Positions 1 to 10,683 are shown, numbered from the stretch's first letter. The stretch is 64,000 bases of DNA from Diospyros lotus (GCF_014633365.1 NC_068352.1:20617310-20681309), one strand, 5' to 3'. A program made the numbers and translations. Notes: generated from the sequence alone by a model not told the origin.

Positions 1-1
1 C

Positions 2-3000
2 CTTCCCCTCACCATCGGGGATGCGAACCGCCAGGCCACTACTTTGGCAGAATTCCTCATAATTGACTGCCCCTCAGCATACAACGTCGTACTCGGAAGG
101 CCGGTGATGAACGACCTGGATCTAGTGACCTCAACCAGGTCGCTTACGGTGAAATTCCCGACCCCCGACGGTGTAGGGTGTGTACGAGGCGAGCAGCACC
201 TCGCAAGACGTTGCTATGAGGACGCCCTGAAAATGGGAGCAAAGGGAAAGAAAGTAAATATCATCGCAAAAGTCGGCCCGCGATCAACCGGTCGATGGGA
301 GGACCTGGATCCACGCGAGGTCGACTGCGAAAAGCCCACCGGTCCCATGGAAGAGCTCGAAGATATCTCAGTTGGCGAGGCAGACGAGGAAAGGCACCTC
401 AAGCTAGGCAAGAGTCTGGCCCCCGAGGTAAAATCCCAACTTACAGATTTCCTTAAAGCTAACCTTGATGTATTCGCATGGAACCACGAAGATATGGTGG
501 GAATCGCCCCAGAAGTCATGTCACACAGGCTCAACGTAGATCCAGGCTACAGGCCAATGCGCCAGAAGAGGAGGCCAATGACTCTGGAGCGTTATACCGC
601 TCTTAAAGAAGAAGTGGACAAACTCTTGGCGAATAATTTCATCAAGGAAGCCCACTATCCGGTCTGGGTGGCCAACCCGGTCCTAGTAAAAAAGAAAAAC
701 GGGAAGTGGAGGACCTGCATCGACTTCACCGACCTGAACAAGGCCTGTCCTAAAGACAGCTTTCCCCTCCCCAGAATCGATCAACTCGTAGATGCAACGG
801 CTGGTCACCGCCTCCTCAGTTTCATGGATGCCTATTCAGGCTACAACCAAATCCCCATGAACCCAACGGACCAAGAGCACACCTCGTTCATAACCGACCG
901 GGGGCTCTATTGTTACAAGGTCATGCCCTTTGGATTGAAGAATGCTGGCGCGACCTACCAGAGGCTGGTCAATACGATGTTCGAAACACTTATCGGAAAA
1001 ACCATGGAAGTATACGTTGACGACATGCTGGTAAAATCCGAGCAAGTGACGGACCACGTTTCCGATCTAAGAGAAACGTTTGGAGTCCTCAGGAAATATC
1101 AGATGAAGCTCAACCCGCTCAAGTGCGCCTTCGGTGTAGCCTCTGGAAAATTTCTTGGGTTTATGGTAAACAACAGAGGCATTGAAGCCAACCCAGACAA
1201 AATTAAGGCTCTGCTCGACATGAGGTCGCCTATAAGAAAGAAGGAGGTGCAAAGCCTCAATGGTCAGGTCGCGGCTCTGAGCCGTTTCATTTCAAAGGCA
1301 ACTGACAAGTGTGCCCCTTTCTTCGAGCTTCTAAAAAAGGAGAAAGACTTCAGATGGACAGAAGAATGCGAGTTCGCATTCCAACAACTAAAGGAGTACA
1401 TGGGACGGGCCCCGCTGCTCGCCAAACCTAAGGAGGGAGAGAGGTTGACCTTGTACTTAGGAGTATCCCAACAGGCTCTCAGCGCGGCCCTCGTTCGGGG
1501 GGAAGAAGGGGTGCAGCACCCCATTTATTACGTCTCCAAAAGCCTAATCGATGCAGAAACAAGGTACGCACCAATCGAAAAATTAGCTTACTGTCTAATA
1601 GTGGCGTCGAGGAAGCTGCGACCCTATTTTCAAGCTCATGAGATCGAAGTCCTGACCAAATACCCATTGAAACAAATCCTCCAAAAACCGGATACCTCAG
1701 GTCGTTTACTAAAATGGTCTATTGAGCTCGCTCAGTTCGACATAAAGTACAAACCAAGGACGGCGATAAAGGGTCAAGCGTTGGCAGACTTCATTGCCGA
1801 GTTTACTGGGCCAATTGACGAAGAGCCGGAAAACCTGAAAGGACCGTCCTGGGAACTATACGTCGATGGATCATCGAACGAACAAGGAGCGGGAGCCGGG
1901 GTTATGCTAATAAGCCCCGAAGGTCACAAAATCCTCTGCGCCCTGAGGTTCGGTTTTTTAGTCACCAATAATGAATCCGAGTATGAAGCCTTACTAGCAG
2001 GACTCCGCCTGGCAAAGGAAATACGAGCTGAATTCTTGGAGATCTTCAGCGACTCTCAACTAGTTGTCAACCAGGTGCAGGGAGAATACCAGGCCAGAGA
2101 CACGAAGATGGCAGCATACTTACAGAAGGCACGCGAACTTTTAGCCACTTTCGAAAAATATGAAATGCATCAAATCCCCCGTTCCCAGAACTCTCATGCG
2201 GACGCTCTGGCTCGCCTAGCAACTGCCCGGGACGCAAAATTCTTGGGGGACATACCTGTCGATTTTTTGGCCACCCCGAGCACAGAACAACGAGATGAAA
2301 CGCTACTGATCACGGTGCCCCAAAACTCATGGATGACCCCCATCTTGGAATATCTGCAAGACGGGAAACTACCGGAAGACAAGCTGGAAGCACGTCGCCT
2401 GCGAGCTCAAGCCGCCCGATATTGCATCTACGATGAAAGACTGTACAAGAGGGGATTCTCAGCCCCACTCCTGAGGTGCATTGACGGCACCGATTGCCAG
2501 TCTGTGCTAGAAGAAATTCATGCAGGCCACTGCGGTAATCATGCAGGGGCACTCTCTCTGCCACAAAAGGCCCTCCGACAAGGGTTTTATTGGCCCACCG
2601 TGAAGCAAGATGCCATAGAGACGGTCAAGAAATGCGAGAAGTGCCAAAGGTTCGCCAAGGTTCCGCGAGCTCCGCCGGCTTACCTGCAGCAGATGAGCAG
2701 CCCTTGGCCCTTTGCCATTTGGGGCATGGATCTAATCGGGCCGCTGCCCACGGCTCGCGGAGGATGCAAACATGCCATAGTGGCAGTTGACTACTTCACC
2801 AAATGGGCAGAGGCCAAAGAGCTCGCACAGATCACCAGTGCGAAGACACAAGCTTTCACATGGGATAACATAATCTGCAGATTTGGAGTGCCACAGCAAA
2901 TAGTAACGGACAACGGAACCCAATTTACCAGCGAGCAATTCATCCAATTCTGCGAGTCAATGGGGATTCAAAAGAGTTTCACCGCCGTTGATCACCCCCA

Positions 3001-3565
3001 GGCCAATGGGCAGGTCGAAGCGGTCAACAAAATAATCAAGCAAACCCTGAAGACAAAGCTTGAGGCTAGAAAGGGGGCCTGGGTGGATGAACTGCAAACA
3101 GTGCTATGGACCTATCGAACAACAGCCCGAAGCAGCACTGGAGAAACCCCATTCTCAATGGCGTATGGGTCGGAGGCTATGATCCCCGCTGAGAATAAAG
3201 TGGCCAGCCACCGAAGGGCCACCTTCAGCTCAGATCGCAATAACGAGCTACTGGCGGCTAATCTGGACCTGCTCGAGGAATCAAGAGATGTAGCTCGCGT
3301 GAGGATCGCAATTTATCAACAAAGAGTGGCACGATACTATAACAGGAAGGTCCGAATCCGACGTTACAACGTCGGAGATCCGGTACTACGCCTAGTACTA
3401 CCAGGAGCACGGGCGGCAAGCGATGGCACCTTAGGGCCTAACTGGGAAGGTCCATTTATCATCAAAGAAAATTTGAATAACGGAGCATATCATCTGGCAA
3501 ACATGGATGGTCTCCCTCTCCCACGAGCTTGGAACGCAGAACATCTTCGTCCTTACTTCAGATAA
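2..3565 (+). CDS. pol: Ty3/gypsy pol polyprotein (protease end, RT, two RNase H, integrase), 5'-truncated by the window
   Basis: The frame is open from base 2 with no start codon, so the protein continues to the left of the window. The first residues (LPLTIG, then DCPSAYNVVLGRP) are the C-terminal part of the retropepsin-like protease. Reverse transcriptase follows, with the motif DFTDLNKACPKD, the block LPRIDQLVDA and the catalytic YVDD at 1013-1024. An RT-linked RNase H comes next (YYVSKSL, YAPIEKLAYC). A second RNase H begins at about 1855 (YVDGSSNEQGAGAGVM, NNESEYEAL, SDSQLVVNQ), as known for Tat elements. Integrase has the HHCC zinc finger at about 2515-2655 and the DDE core residues near 2730 (GMDLIGPLP), 2910 (TDNGTQF) and 3016 (NGQVEAVN). 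No chromodomain is visible. The stop is TAA at 3563-3565. The enzyme set would copy the element's RNA into DNA and insert it in the genome. Confidence 0.95.
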   Translation, partial: LPLTIGDANRQATTLAEFLIIDCPSAYNVVLGRPVMNDLDLVTSTRSLTVKFPTPDGVGCVRGEQHLARRCYEDALKMGAKGKKVNIIAKVGPRSTGRWEDLDPREVDCEKPTGPMEELEDISVGEADEERHLKLGKSLAPEVKSQLTDFLKANLDVFAWNHEDMVGIAPEVMSHRLNVDPGYRPMRQKRRPMTLERYTALKEEVDKLLANNFIKEAHYPVWVANPVLVKKKNGKWRTCIDFTDLNKACPKDSFPLPRIDQLVDATAGHRLLSFMDAYSGYNQIPMNPTDQEHTSFITDRGLYCYKVMPFGLKNAGATYQRLVNTMFETLIGKTMEVYVDDMLVKSEQVTDHVSDLRETFGVLRKYQMKLNPLKCAFGVASGKFLGFMVNNRGIEANPDKIKALLDMRSPIRKKEVQSLNGQVAALSRFISKATDKCAPFFELLKKEKDFRWTEECEFAFQQLKEYMGRAPLLAKPKEGERLTLYLGVSQQALSAALVRGEEGVQHPIYYVSKSLIDAETRYAPIEKLAYCLIVASRKLRPYFQAHEIEVLTKYPLKQILQKPDTSGRLLKWSIELAQFDIKYKPRTAIKGQALADFIAEFTGPIDEEPENLKGPSWELYVDGSSNEQGAGAGVMLISPEGHKILCALRFGFLVTNNESEYEALLAGLRLAKEIRAEFLEIFSDSQLVVNQVQGEYQARDTKMAAYLQKARELLATFEKYEMHQIPRSQNSHADALARLATARDAKFLGDIPVDFLATPSTEQRDETLLITVPQNSWMTPILEYLQDGKLPEDKLEARRLRAQAARYCIYDERLYKRGFSAPLLRCIDGTDCQSVLEEIHAGHCGNHAGALSLPQKALRQGFYWPTVKQDAIETVKKCEKCQRFAKVPRAPPAYLQQMSSPWPFAIWGMDLIGPLPTARGGCKHAIVAVDYFTKWAEAKELAQITSAKTQAFTWDNIICRFGVPQQIVTDNGTQFTSEQFIQFCESMGIQKSFTAVDHPQANGQVEAVNKIIKQTLKTKLEARKGAWVDELQTVLWTYRTTARSSTGETPFSMAYGSEAMIPAENKVASHRRATFSSDRNNELLAANLDLLEESRDVARVRIAIYQQRVARYYNRKVRIRRYNVGDPVLRLVLPGARAASDGTLGPNWEGPFIIKENLNNGAYHLANMDGLPLPRAWNAEHLRPYFR

Positions 3566-4837
3566 ATGTAATCGTTCTTGCCTATGCTCCGTCTTTTTCA
3601 TTACGAATGACTTTCATGATTCTGGTCAGAATTTATGAACTTTCATTACACTTTATTCTTATTGGTATTCGATTGAATGCCCCCGTAACGAGGGGTCGAG
3701 AAGCCATGGTTTGCGAGCTGATGCCTAAATAACCTAGCCACGGTGCTACGGTCAACGGCTTAACCGAGCATTTACCTCGGTCCCTCCATCAGGTCGTGGT
3801 TTGCGAGCTGAGAACCAGTCATCTTAACTTTATGTCATGGTTCGGAACCTACTGAGCAACCACTTCCACGAGTAACCCCGAGCTTGGGTTCGCTAGCCGA
3901 GGTCCTTTTATCTTGGCTTAAAGCCATGGTCTGCGACCTACCTGGGTGTTCCCTCTCAGTTCAAATAAAACTTGTAGAAGCCACTGGGTGTTAGCTGAGG
4001 ACGTAACGCGACCTACCTGGACACATATCCCGGCCGTACAAGTCAAACGAAATAACAAGCCATGGTGTGTTAGCTGGGGTCACTCTATGACCCGCCTGAA
4101 CATATAACTTGGTGCTACAGGCTGCGCTTTCACTAGCTGGGGTCCTCCTATCTTGGCTTAAAGCCATGGTCTGCGACCTACCTGAGTGTTCGCTCCCAAT
4201 TTATTGAAAACTTATTAAAGCCTCAACATGCCGGCCGAGGCCATGGCATAAGCTCATACCCTAGCAAACTTTGCGTATTGGACCCTATCAGCTGAGGTCC
4301 GTCTTAACTTGGCTAAAAATAAAGCATTCGCGACCTATCAGGCACACGCCCTATAACGAGCTTCTCAGCCACCGCATGTTAGACAAGATCACAAGGCCGT
4401 CCGACTTTACATATATCTCGGGAAGGCTCTCGTTATTTCGTCAAAATATGCCGAACGGGGTTTCCTGGAAATTGCCTAGGTATGAGTGTTCGCGCTGATT
4501 ATTACAACTATCATCAACGAGCTGGTTAAAGAGCGTTAGTCTACGAGCTGATAAAACTCCGGATCTACCTGGACCTATTTTCGAACAGTTTATTATCAAG
4601 TTACATACTTAAAAGTTCCTTATCAGTGGACCTTTCAAAAATACGGGAGCTTTGTTGAAGAAATTTCAAGTTATACCGTGAAGAAGTTACTTTCAAGTCA
4701 TGATTCAAGAATCGTCATCAGAGATAACTTGAATTCGCGAAGAAATCTGAGGCAACGTGCACAAAATGCCATTTTTTTATTATGAGATGAAGGTCACATT
4801 ACAAAAAAATAAAATAAAAAAAATACATGTGGGAATC
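3566..4837. repeat. Non-coding spacer between pol and antisense gene, with 240-bp direct repeats
   Basis: No frame of note is present. A segment of about 60 bases starting at 3901 recurs almost unchanged at 4141, exactly 240 bases later (shared core GGCTTAAAGCCATGGTCTGC). A weaker third copy starts near 4296. The words GAGCTG, GCCATGG and CGACCTACCT recur through 3700-4560. Tandem repeats in the region downstream of pol are known for Tat/Ogre-type elements. The - strand reading of 4770-4785 contains AATAAA and could serve as the polyadenylation signal of the antisense gene ending at 4838. Confidence 0.7.
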
Positions 4838-7389
4838 CTAGCTAAGAGGGGCGTTTGGTTCTGCAGAATCAACCTCGACAGGGCGAGCTTCAGTAGGTAT
4901 GGTCGGCTGGAGATCGACCTCGACAATCCCGGCCGGGAAAACCTCGGCAACCTCCACAGGAGGCTCCTTGGCAGTCTCACCAGGCTGAGCCGCGGCGACC
5001 CCGGATAGCTCGGCCCCGACCTGAGGAGCTTGCGCTGCGACCAAAAACGAGTCAAGGGTATTGGCATCATCAGCATCTTCCGCGGCCTCGGCAGCATACC
5101 GAGCCACCTCCTCGACAGCCTGCGCACCGAAAAAGGAGAAATCCATCTCAGGATGGTTCACCCAAAGGGTGTACAGAAATGCCGAGCAGGTGTCGGATCT
5201 GGTCTCCCTACGAGCCGCGTCCATCCACTCTCCGACCTCCGCCCTTATATCGTCAATGGTCCTCTTGGCAAGCTCCTCGCATCGGACGGCACGATCATCC
5301 GCCAGTGTCCGCTCCTCCTTCGCCGCCCTAAGCTCGGCCTCGGTTGATTTGAGTCGCTCCTCAGCCCTCCGCAACTCCGCCTTCGCTCCATTTAGCTCGC
5401 CAGTGAGCCCGGAGTTGGCTTGCTCCCACATGTTCTTCGATCTGCGAAGCTCCTCGTCGAGATCTTTATTCTTCTGGATCTCCATCCTCAGACGCGTCAA
5501 GCAACCCTCCACCTCCTTTTGAGTGGCAAGAAGCTCGACCTGGAGATCCTTCTTCTCGTCCGAGAGCTTCGTTATTTCGGCCTTTTGGGCGTTCTTCTCG
5601 TCCTCAAGCTTCGCGATTTCGGCCTGACGGGACATGCTCACCGACTGAAGCTGCTCCTCAAAATCTTTGTACTGAGCTCGGAGCTTCACGGCAGCAAGAG
5701 AAGTCTGCAAAAGAAGAAATGTTAGCTCATTAAAAAAAAAAAAAAAAAGGGGTAGGTTAAGAAACCAAGGTACGAAGAATTCCTACTTACCACCAGGCTG
5801 TGACGGGCGACAAAATCACAAAGGGGGATTCCCTTTAACTTCGGGTCGTCAAGGGGCTTAGAGTTCGGACCCAGGAAATCGGGCACGGAATCCAGGAGGG
5901 GACCAACAAAGACCCCTCCTGGCAGGGCCTCCACGGCCAGCTCCTTCTCACGGACCTTGACCCGTTTGGCCCTGATATCCTCCCCCTGTTGCAGCTGATC
6001 CGATCTCCGTTTCGAGCTGGCAGCAGGAGCGTCTCGAACCTCCACCGCAACCTCCTTCCCACGAGCTCCACTCGAACCATGGTCTCGGGAGGCAGGTGGC
6101 CGATGCCCCAACTGCAGATGAGCTTGCTTTGATTGTTGGGGCTGACGGGGCAGTGTTCTTTGCCGCTGCTCCTGCTGCCCCCCCCGCGACTGCTGGGTTT
6201 GCTGCTGCTGGGGGCGTGACTGCGGCTGCGGCTGCTCCGACCTGCCATCCCGCGAGCTATAGCTCGGGGTTATGGAAGACGTAGTGCTCGACCTCGCCCT
6301 ATGACGCTTCGGTTGGAGGAGCTCGAGATCAACCATATTATCGTCTTGGTCGGCTTCCCCTCTTGAACTGTTCGTCTCAGCGAGCTGTAAGCCGGAAGAG
6401 AGAACCTCCGCACCCAAGTCCCTGAAATGATCTCCCTCGAAAGTCTCGGTGCCAAGAGGAGGGGCGAGCTCGTATTCGCGAAGTAGCTCGTCCGAAAGTT
6501 CAAGAATCTCCGAGCTCGACTCCGCAACCACAAGTTTGCCAAGGATATCAGTCTCCTCGGCCGATAAAATCGGTTTCTTCCCCCCAAAATCTGCATCAAA
6601 ACATGAGCAAGTTAAAACAAGCACTCTCGGAACAAAGGAAAGATTCGTGAGAGCTCATCTTCTCTTACCAGGGGTCAGTGCGAAGCTACAATTCCTAAGT
6701 AGAGAAAGGGAAGGGCAAGACACGAAGAACCAACTGGACTTGTAATCGCCCACGTTGGACTTCCCCTTTGCTTTACCCTGAGGAAGGGCGGCCTTGTACG
6801 GAGAAGGACGGGCCGCCAGGTAATACAGCCCGTCCTTGGCGTTTTTGAAAGAAAATAAAAATCTTATCAGTTTTGGGGAAGGGAGAGGAAGTTTGTTTAT
6901 AAGGAATAAAACGGCCAAAGAAGTAAGTTGGGCATACGAATTCGGTGTTAGTTGGAAGGGGGCGAGCTTGACGTCGTTCAAGAGGGCGATAAGGTACGGG
7001 GCTATTGGGAACCTAAAGCCAGACTCGAGGTGTTGGGGGCTAATAGCTACGAAATTGGCTGGCGGGTAGGCTGCATGGGAGCTCGATGCAGGGATGTATA
7101 CTCGGCAGGTCCTGGGGAGACGAAACTCCTGAGCACAAGTCATCACCTCGTGAAGCTTGGCCTTGGACGAGAATCTCTTGAAGACCGCAAGATCAGCAGC
7201 GATCTGATCTTGAACCTTCAGCTCGGTTTCCCGAGAGGTCGGGACGGCGACCTCCCTGCACCCCGAGCTCGCACCCCCAAGATTTTGGCCCTCCATAATG
7301 AGACAATCTTCGGAGCTCGAAGTGTCGTTTTCTCCTACGATATAATTGCAGCGCTTTTGACCTGAATTTCCACGGTGTTGGTCGGACAT
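4838..7389 (-). CDS. Antisense extra gene of the Tat element: spliced Transposase_28-like protein with coiled coil
   Basis: Three coding exons on the - strand, 7389-6669, 6590-5791 and 5704-4838, join in frame to 795 residues. Both introns are short and GT-AG: 6668-6591 (CTG|GTAAGA to TGCAG|AT, phase 1) and 5790-5705 (GTG|GTAAGT to TGCAG|AC, phase 0). Exon 1 (residues 1-240) holds the core of the family annotated as 'putative gypsy type transposon' (Transposase_28): an FRLPRTCRVYIP block, LESGFRFPIAPYL, LNDVKLAPFQLTPN and an SSWFFV motif. Exon 2 (241-507) is rich in Gln, Ser and Arg, with basic stretches (KRRSD, RAKRVKVREKE) that could be nuclear signals. Exon 3 (508-795) is a long heptad-like coiled coil (about 509-700) with an acidic tail. 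The start ATG lies directly after a 5'-leader splice acceptor. Function is unknown; Gag-like packaging or a regulatory role are only guesses. Confidence 0.85.
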
Positions 7390-7726
7390 CTACAAAGGAA
7401 AAGAGAGAACAGTCAGGTCGCAAGTCGCGAACCAGACCTCAAGAAACTAGAAGAAAAACCCTAAAACGTCCCCTAGGTCTTCCAGGCCGAGCGCTTCGCA
7501 AAAGGGGTACCGCCTAGGGCGGAGGGGCTGCAGCCGCAAGCCCGGTGTTCCATGAAAAGCTAATCCTAAGGTCATTGGACCCAAAGGCCCAGCAAACGAC
7601 AAACCGAATCGTGCCGTTTCTCCAGAAATGAGAACGACATCGATCGACGAAGCCAGAGAAACCACCGACGGCTAACCAACGGTGGACGGCCTCACAAGAA
7701 GAAGAAGAAAGTCACGACAAACTTAC
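7390..7726 (-). other. 5'-leader intron of the antisense gene
   Basis: On the - strand a strong donor (TTTTAG|GTAAGT at 7727/7726) pairs with a pyrimidine-rich acceptor (CTTTTCCTTTGTAG at 7390) that abuts the ATG of the antisense gene. The intron would be 337 nt and the untranslated first exon runs from about 7880 to 7727. This is inferred from splice signals alone; transcript data are needed to confirm it. Confidence 0.65.
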
Positions 7727-7907
7727 CTAAAAGCTGCGCTTGACGACTGAATGGGGACTCGTACCAAGCACCGGACAAGAACGGCAGACGTCTGAAAGCA
7801 CGGCGATAACGGAGGCCTCGAGAGAGAAAAAACAAGAAAGCAGGGAGGCAAAGGTTTGAGGGAGTTTCAAAATAGCGTGAAAGAAGAAGCGGGTGGACAC
7901 TCCCCAC

Positions 7908-7915
7908 TATTTATA
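7908..7915 (-). promoter_or_regulatory. TATA box of the antisense gene
   Basis: The - strand reads TCAGTATAAATAGTGGGG here, a consensus plant TATA box. Transcription would start about 30 bases on, near 7880, and run through the leader intron to the ATG at 7389. The promoter lies inside the element, between the antisense gene and the 3' LTR, so the gene need not depend on LTR transcription. Confidence 0.65.
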
Positions 7916-8182
7916 CTGACGGCCTGATCCATCCCAACCGTCGGATCGAATGACGACTTATCACATGCTCGGCATCCAGCGGCCGCACAACAGCTTGTGG
8001 GTCCCACGAGTTTAATCATGCGCAGAAATGGGGAGGGGGCGCGCATTAAATGCGCTGCCGACAAAGCGTGCTGCGTGGAACGACGAGACTTAAGGTGATT
8101 GGACAGAAGTTGGAGGGATGGAAGAACAGCTGGCACGCGTCAGTTCCCAGCACGAAGATCGTGCCACGAACTGGGGGGCTTA
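7916..8182. other. Internal region between antisense promoter and 3' LTR, with polypurine tract
   Basis: This GC-rich stretch holds upstream sequence of the antisense promoter and ends in CTGGGGGGCTTA at 8171-8182, a plausible polypurine tract for plus-strand priming directly before the LTR. No coding region is convincing. Confidence 0.55.
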
Positions 8183-8879
8183 TGTTATATGTATTTCCCG
8201 CATCACCCCGCATGGGCCAGACTCGGTCCAATAGACCGGCCCAATCACCCAAGGCCAAGAAGGCCCGGACGACCTCGTCAAGGAAGGTCCAGCCTCCATC
8301 AAAGATCCGGAACTCGTAAAGCGAGCGTATGGCGAGCTCCCGGTAATCCCCCAACGAGCTCGGAGCAATCGACTAACGAGCTCCTGAAATATCCTCCAGA
8401 TCGCTGGACCATCCAGGTCGCTCGCCTAAAACCTCCAGCTCGCATGAGCGGCAAAGCTGCTGAGAAGTCAGAGGTAGGGTCCGATCACTTTATCTGTAAC
8501 AGCCCATGCCCCTCGTAATGAGGATCCCACTCCCGGTCTTGCGAAGGCGGTAAGAACTATTTGTCCCCCATTATACAAACACTGTATTTTTATATATTAT
8601 CTAGATTGTAAAAGTCCCTCAAGAAAAATGGAAATAAAGGGGGCCATGAGGAGCAAGGAGGAAGGACAGAAGAGAATAATCAGATACCGCCACTCTGGGA
8701 GAATAATCAGATGGCGGCCGTGGACTAGGCATCGTTCTGGCCGAACCACGTAAAAGATTCTGGTGTACACGCTTGGAACTTTGGGGGGGGGTTTTCTTCC
8801 TTCCTTCTCGGTGTTTTTTTGGATTGACTCACCGCGGCCCAAAACGAATCACGGTCGGCCGAAATCAAACGTCGACACA
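8183..8879 (+). repeat. 3' LTR of the Tat-type Ty3/gypsy element
   Basis: The LTR starts TGTTATATG right after the polypurine tract and most likely ends GTCGACACA at 8879, where GC-rich sequence gives way to AT-rich DNA. The length is about 697 bp. A TATA-like stretch (TTTTTATATATTATC) sits near 8588, and AATAAA near 8632 could be the polyadenylation signal. A decayed relative of the first 270 bases is at 60362-60635. The target duplication cannot be checked because the left end is outside the window. Confidence 0.75.
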
Positions 8880-9256
8880 AACTAAGGTCATAATTTGGCC
8901 CAAATCAAAATTTCTTATGATTGTATAATAAACGAGAATTTGTTGAGAAAATAGATTTAGATTCTAGATAAATTTTATGTTTTAAGAATTCATTGGAAAC
9001 AACTTTAAATTAAATATTAAAAATGACGTTTGTTATATATGAATTCATTATATTGATTTTCTTAATTTTCAACCCTTGTGTTCTAAATTTTTAGATCCGC
9101 CCACTGAATGTAAGTATGAGTAAATTTATTAATTATTTGTGTAATGATCCAAACATTACATATATCAAATAAATACACAAAAATTTCTATATTTATGAAC
9201 TCATTAATAGAATGATTTTTGGTTTGGATTTTTTGTCATTGGCATGGGTCTAGCTA
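8880..9256. other. AT-rich intergenic sequence
   Basis: No gene, clear repeat or motif is seen between the gypsy LTR and the target duplication of the next MITE. Confidence 0.6.
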
Positions 9257-9264
9257 GTTAGAAC

Positions 9265-9962
9265 CCTTGTTAGCAATTTGACGTATGAAAAAAATTCGAA
9301 ATGGTAAAAATACGAGTATTATTCAACTTGATATATTTTAAATATTGTCAAATATTTGTCATACAAAAAAATTTGAAATAGAATTAATTCATATTTAATA
9401 CATTTTAATTGAATAAATTCAGAAATAAAAATTTGACATATTATATATATAAATATATTCTTAATAAACAACCAAAGAACCCATTAAACACAAAAATATA
9501 ATTCTATATTTTTACCAATATTACCAAAGGAGTTGCGCGGGGAGGAGTCAGAGGACGGAGGAGAACTGAGAAGTACAACAATATAGCATGGGCATGGCCA
9601 CATGGGCCACATGGTATGGGAGCTGGTGTTGCTGCAATGTTGCCTGCACATAGTTGCATGGAAAGAGGTGCTTTGCTCTGCAGCACGTGGACGCATGGGG
9701 AGCAGGTGCTCATTTCTTTATTTTGGTCTGCAACACATGGACTCTCTGCATTATAAGTGGGCTGCGCACAATTGAATTGACAAGCATACAAATTTTTCAG
9801 CCGAAAATTTTAAAATTCGGTTAATATATGTTTTATATTTTTTAAGCTTAAAATACGTGAATTAATCTGAATATTTCAAAAATATGCTAATATAATATTT
9901 TTAATAAAAAATAGAATAATTCATGTATAATACGCAAATTATTTGTCGAATTACTAACAAGG
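9265..9962. mobile_element. hAT-like MITE with 18-bp inverted ends and 8-bp target duplication
   Basis: The left end CCTTGTTAGCAATTTGAC (9265-9282) matches the inverted right end (9945-9962) at 16 of 18 positions. Both sides carry the same 8 bases, GTTAGAAC, at 9257-9264 and 9963-9970. The 698-bp body has no transposase. A less AT-rich stretch in the middle (about 9535-9785, with CATGGGC and CATGGCC words) has no recognisable coding potential. An 8-bp duplication fits the hAT superfamily, although these ends are not a textbook hAT terminus. Confidence 0.8.
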
Positions 9963-9970
9963 GTTAGAAC

Positions 9971-10683
9971 ATCGTTTACGTTCCTTGGACTATGATGAAT
10001 GTATTGATTTCTTTTTCTCTCTCTATATATCATTTGTCAAATAAAATCAAATGCGGTCACAATCTATATACATATAAAATAGGACATTTAGTTCATATCT
10101 TTACATGGAGCAACTGCCATTACAAAGATTTGATCCCTAATATTTCTTATAAAACTCTACATACTTTACCATTGAACCATGTTTGTGAGGGTGATTTTTT
10201 TTTTTTTTTTATCTTTTTTTTTGTCCCCTTTGTTGGCCTTTTTGATTTTGAGCCAATTAAAAAAAATGATTCTTAAATGTAGAAAAGACAGTTGTACATT
10301 CTTACTATACATATCGACCTAACCTTACCACAACGATGTTGATTTTTCTCCACTTCAAACTATAAAAAATTTGGAGTTGCCTACAAGAAAAACTAGAGCT
10401 TATCACAATGGTTTGGTTTAAGCTCTCATTCCTTTCATGTCTACTCCAAAATTTCAGGTGCATTATTTAATAGGAAATGTAATTGGTACATCATTATGTA
10501 CACCTTGAACTACATAATGATGTGCCAATATCTAAAATGTCCTCATCCAAGGTTATGAGGCCAATGAGATAAAGGGTATTTATGTCATTTATGTGCCTTG
10601 TGTACCCCAAAGTGTACATAAATGATGTATATGACTATTTAATATCATGAATTTCTATAGCTTAAGCAAGGCGGCTTCCAAGG
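9971..10683. other. Intergenic DNA with T-rich tracts and one hairpin
   Basis: No gene is visible. A long T tract lies at about 10193-10225. A hairpin with 19-base arms (10482-10500 and 10511-10529, one mismatch) and a 10-base loop is the only clear structure. Confidence 0.6.
10482..10529. repeat. Short perfect-type hairpin
   Basis: ATTGGTACATCATTATGTA and its inverted copy TACATAATGATGTGCCAAT flank the loop CACCTTGAAC with one mismatch. It could be the core of an old foldback element or a chance stem; no target duplication was found. Confidence 0.6.

Larger units (their letters stand above)
1..8879 (+). mobile_element. Ty3/gypsy retrotransposon, Tat type, 3' part
   Basis: The window opens inside this element. 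In order it shows the end of the protease, reverse transcriptase, two RNase H domains and integrase on the + strand, a spacer with direct repeats, an antisense spliced gene, a purine-rich tract at about 8172-8178 and the 3' LTR. The 5' LTR, primer-binding site and gag lie to the left of the window. An additional gene outside gag-pol and a second RNase H are known features of the Tat lineage. The pol frame has no stop or frameshift and the antisense gene splices in frame, so the copy looks young, but the LTR pair cannot be compared here. Confidence 0.9.

Noticed and set aside
5030..5725. Several + strand frames of 100-153 codons opposite the antisense gene
   Set aside because: They are shadows of the coiled-coil exon on the - strand and have no family features.
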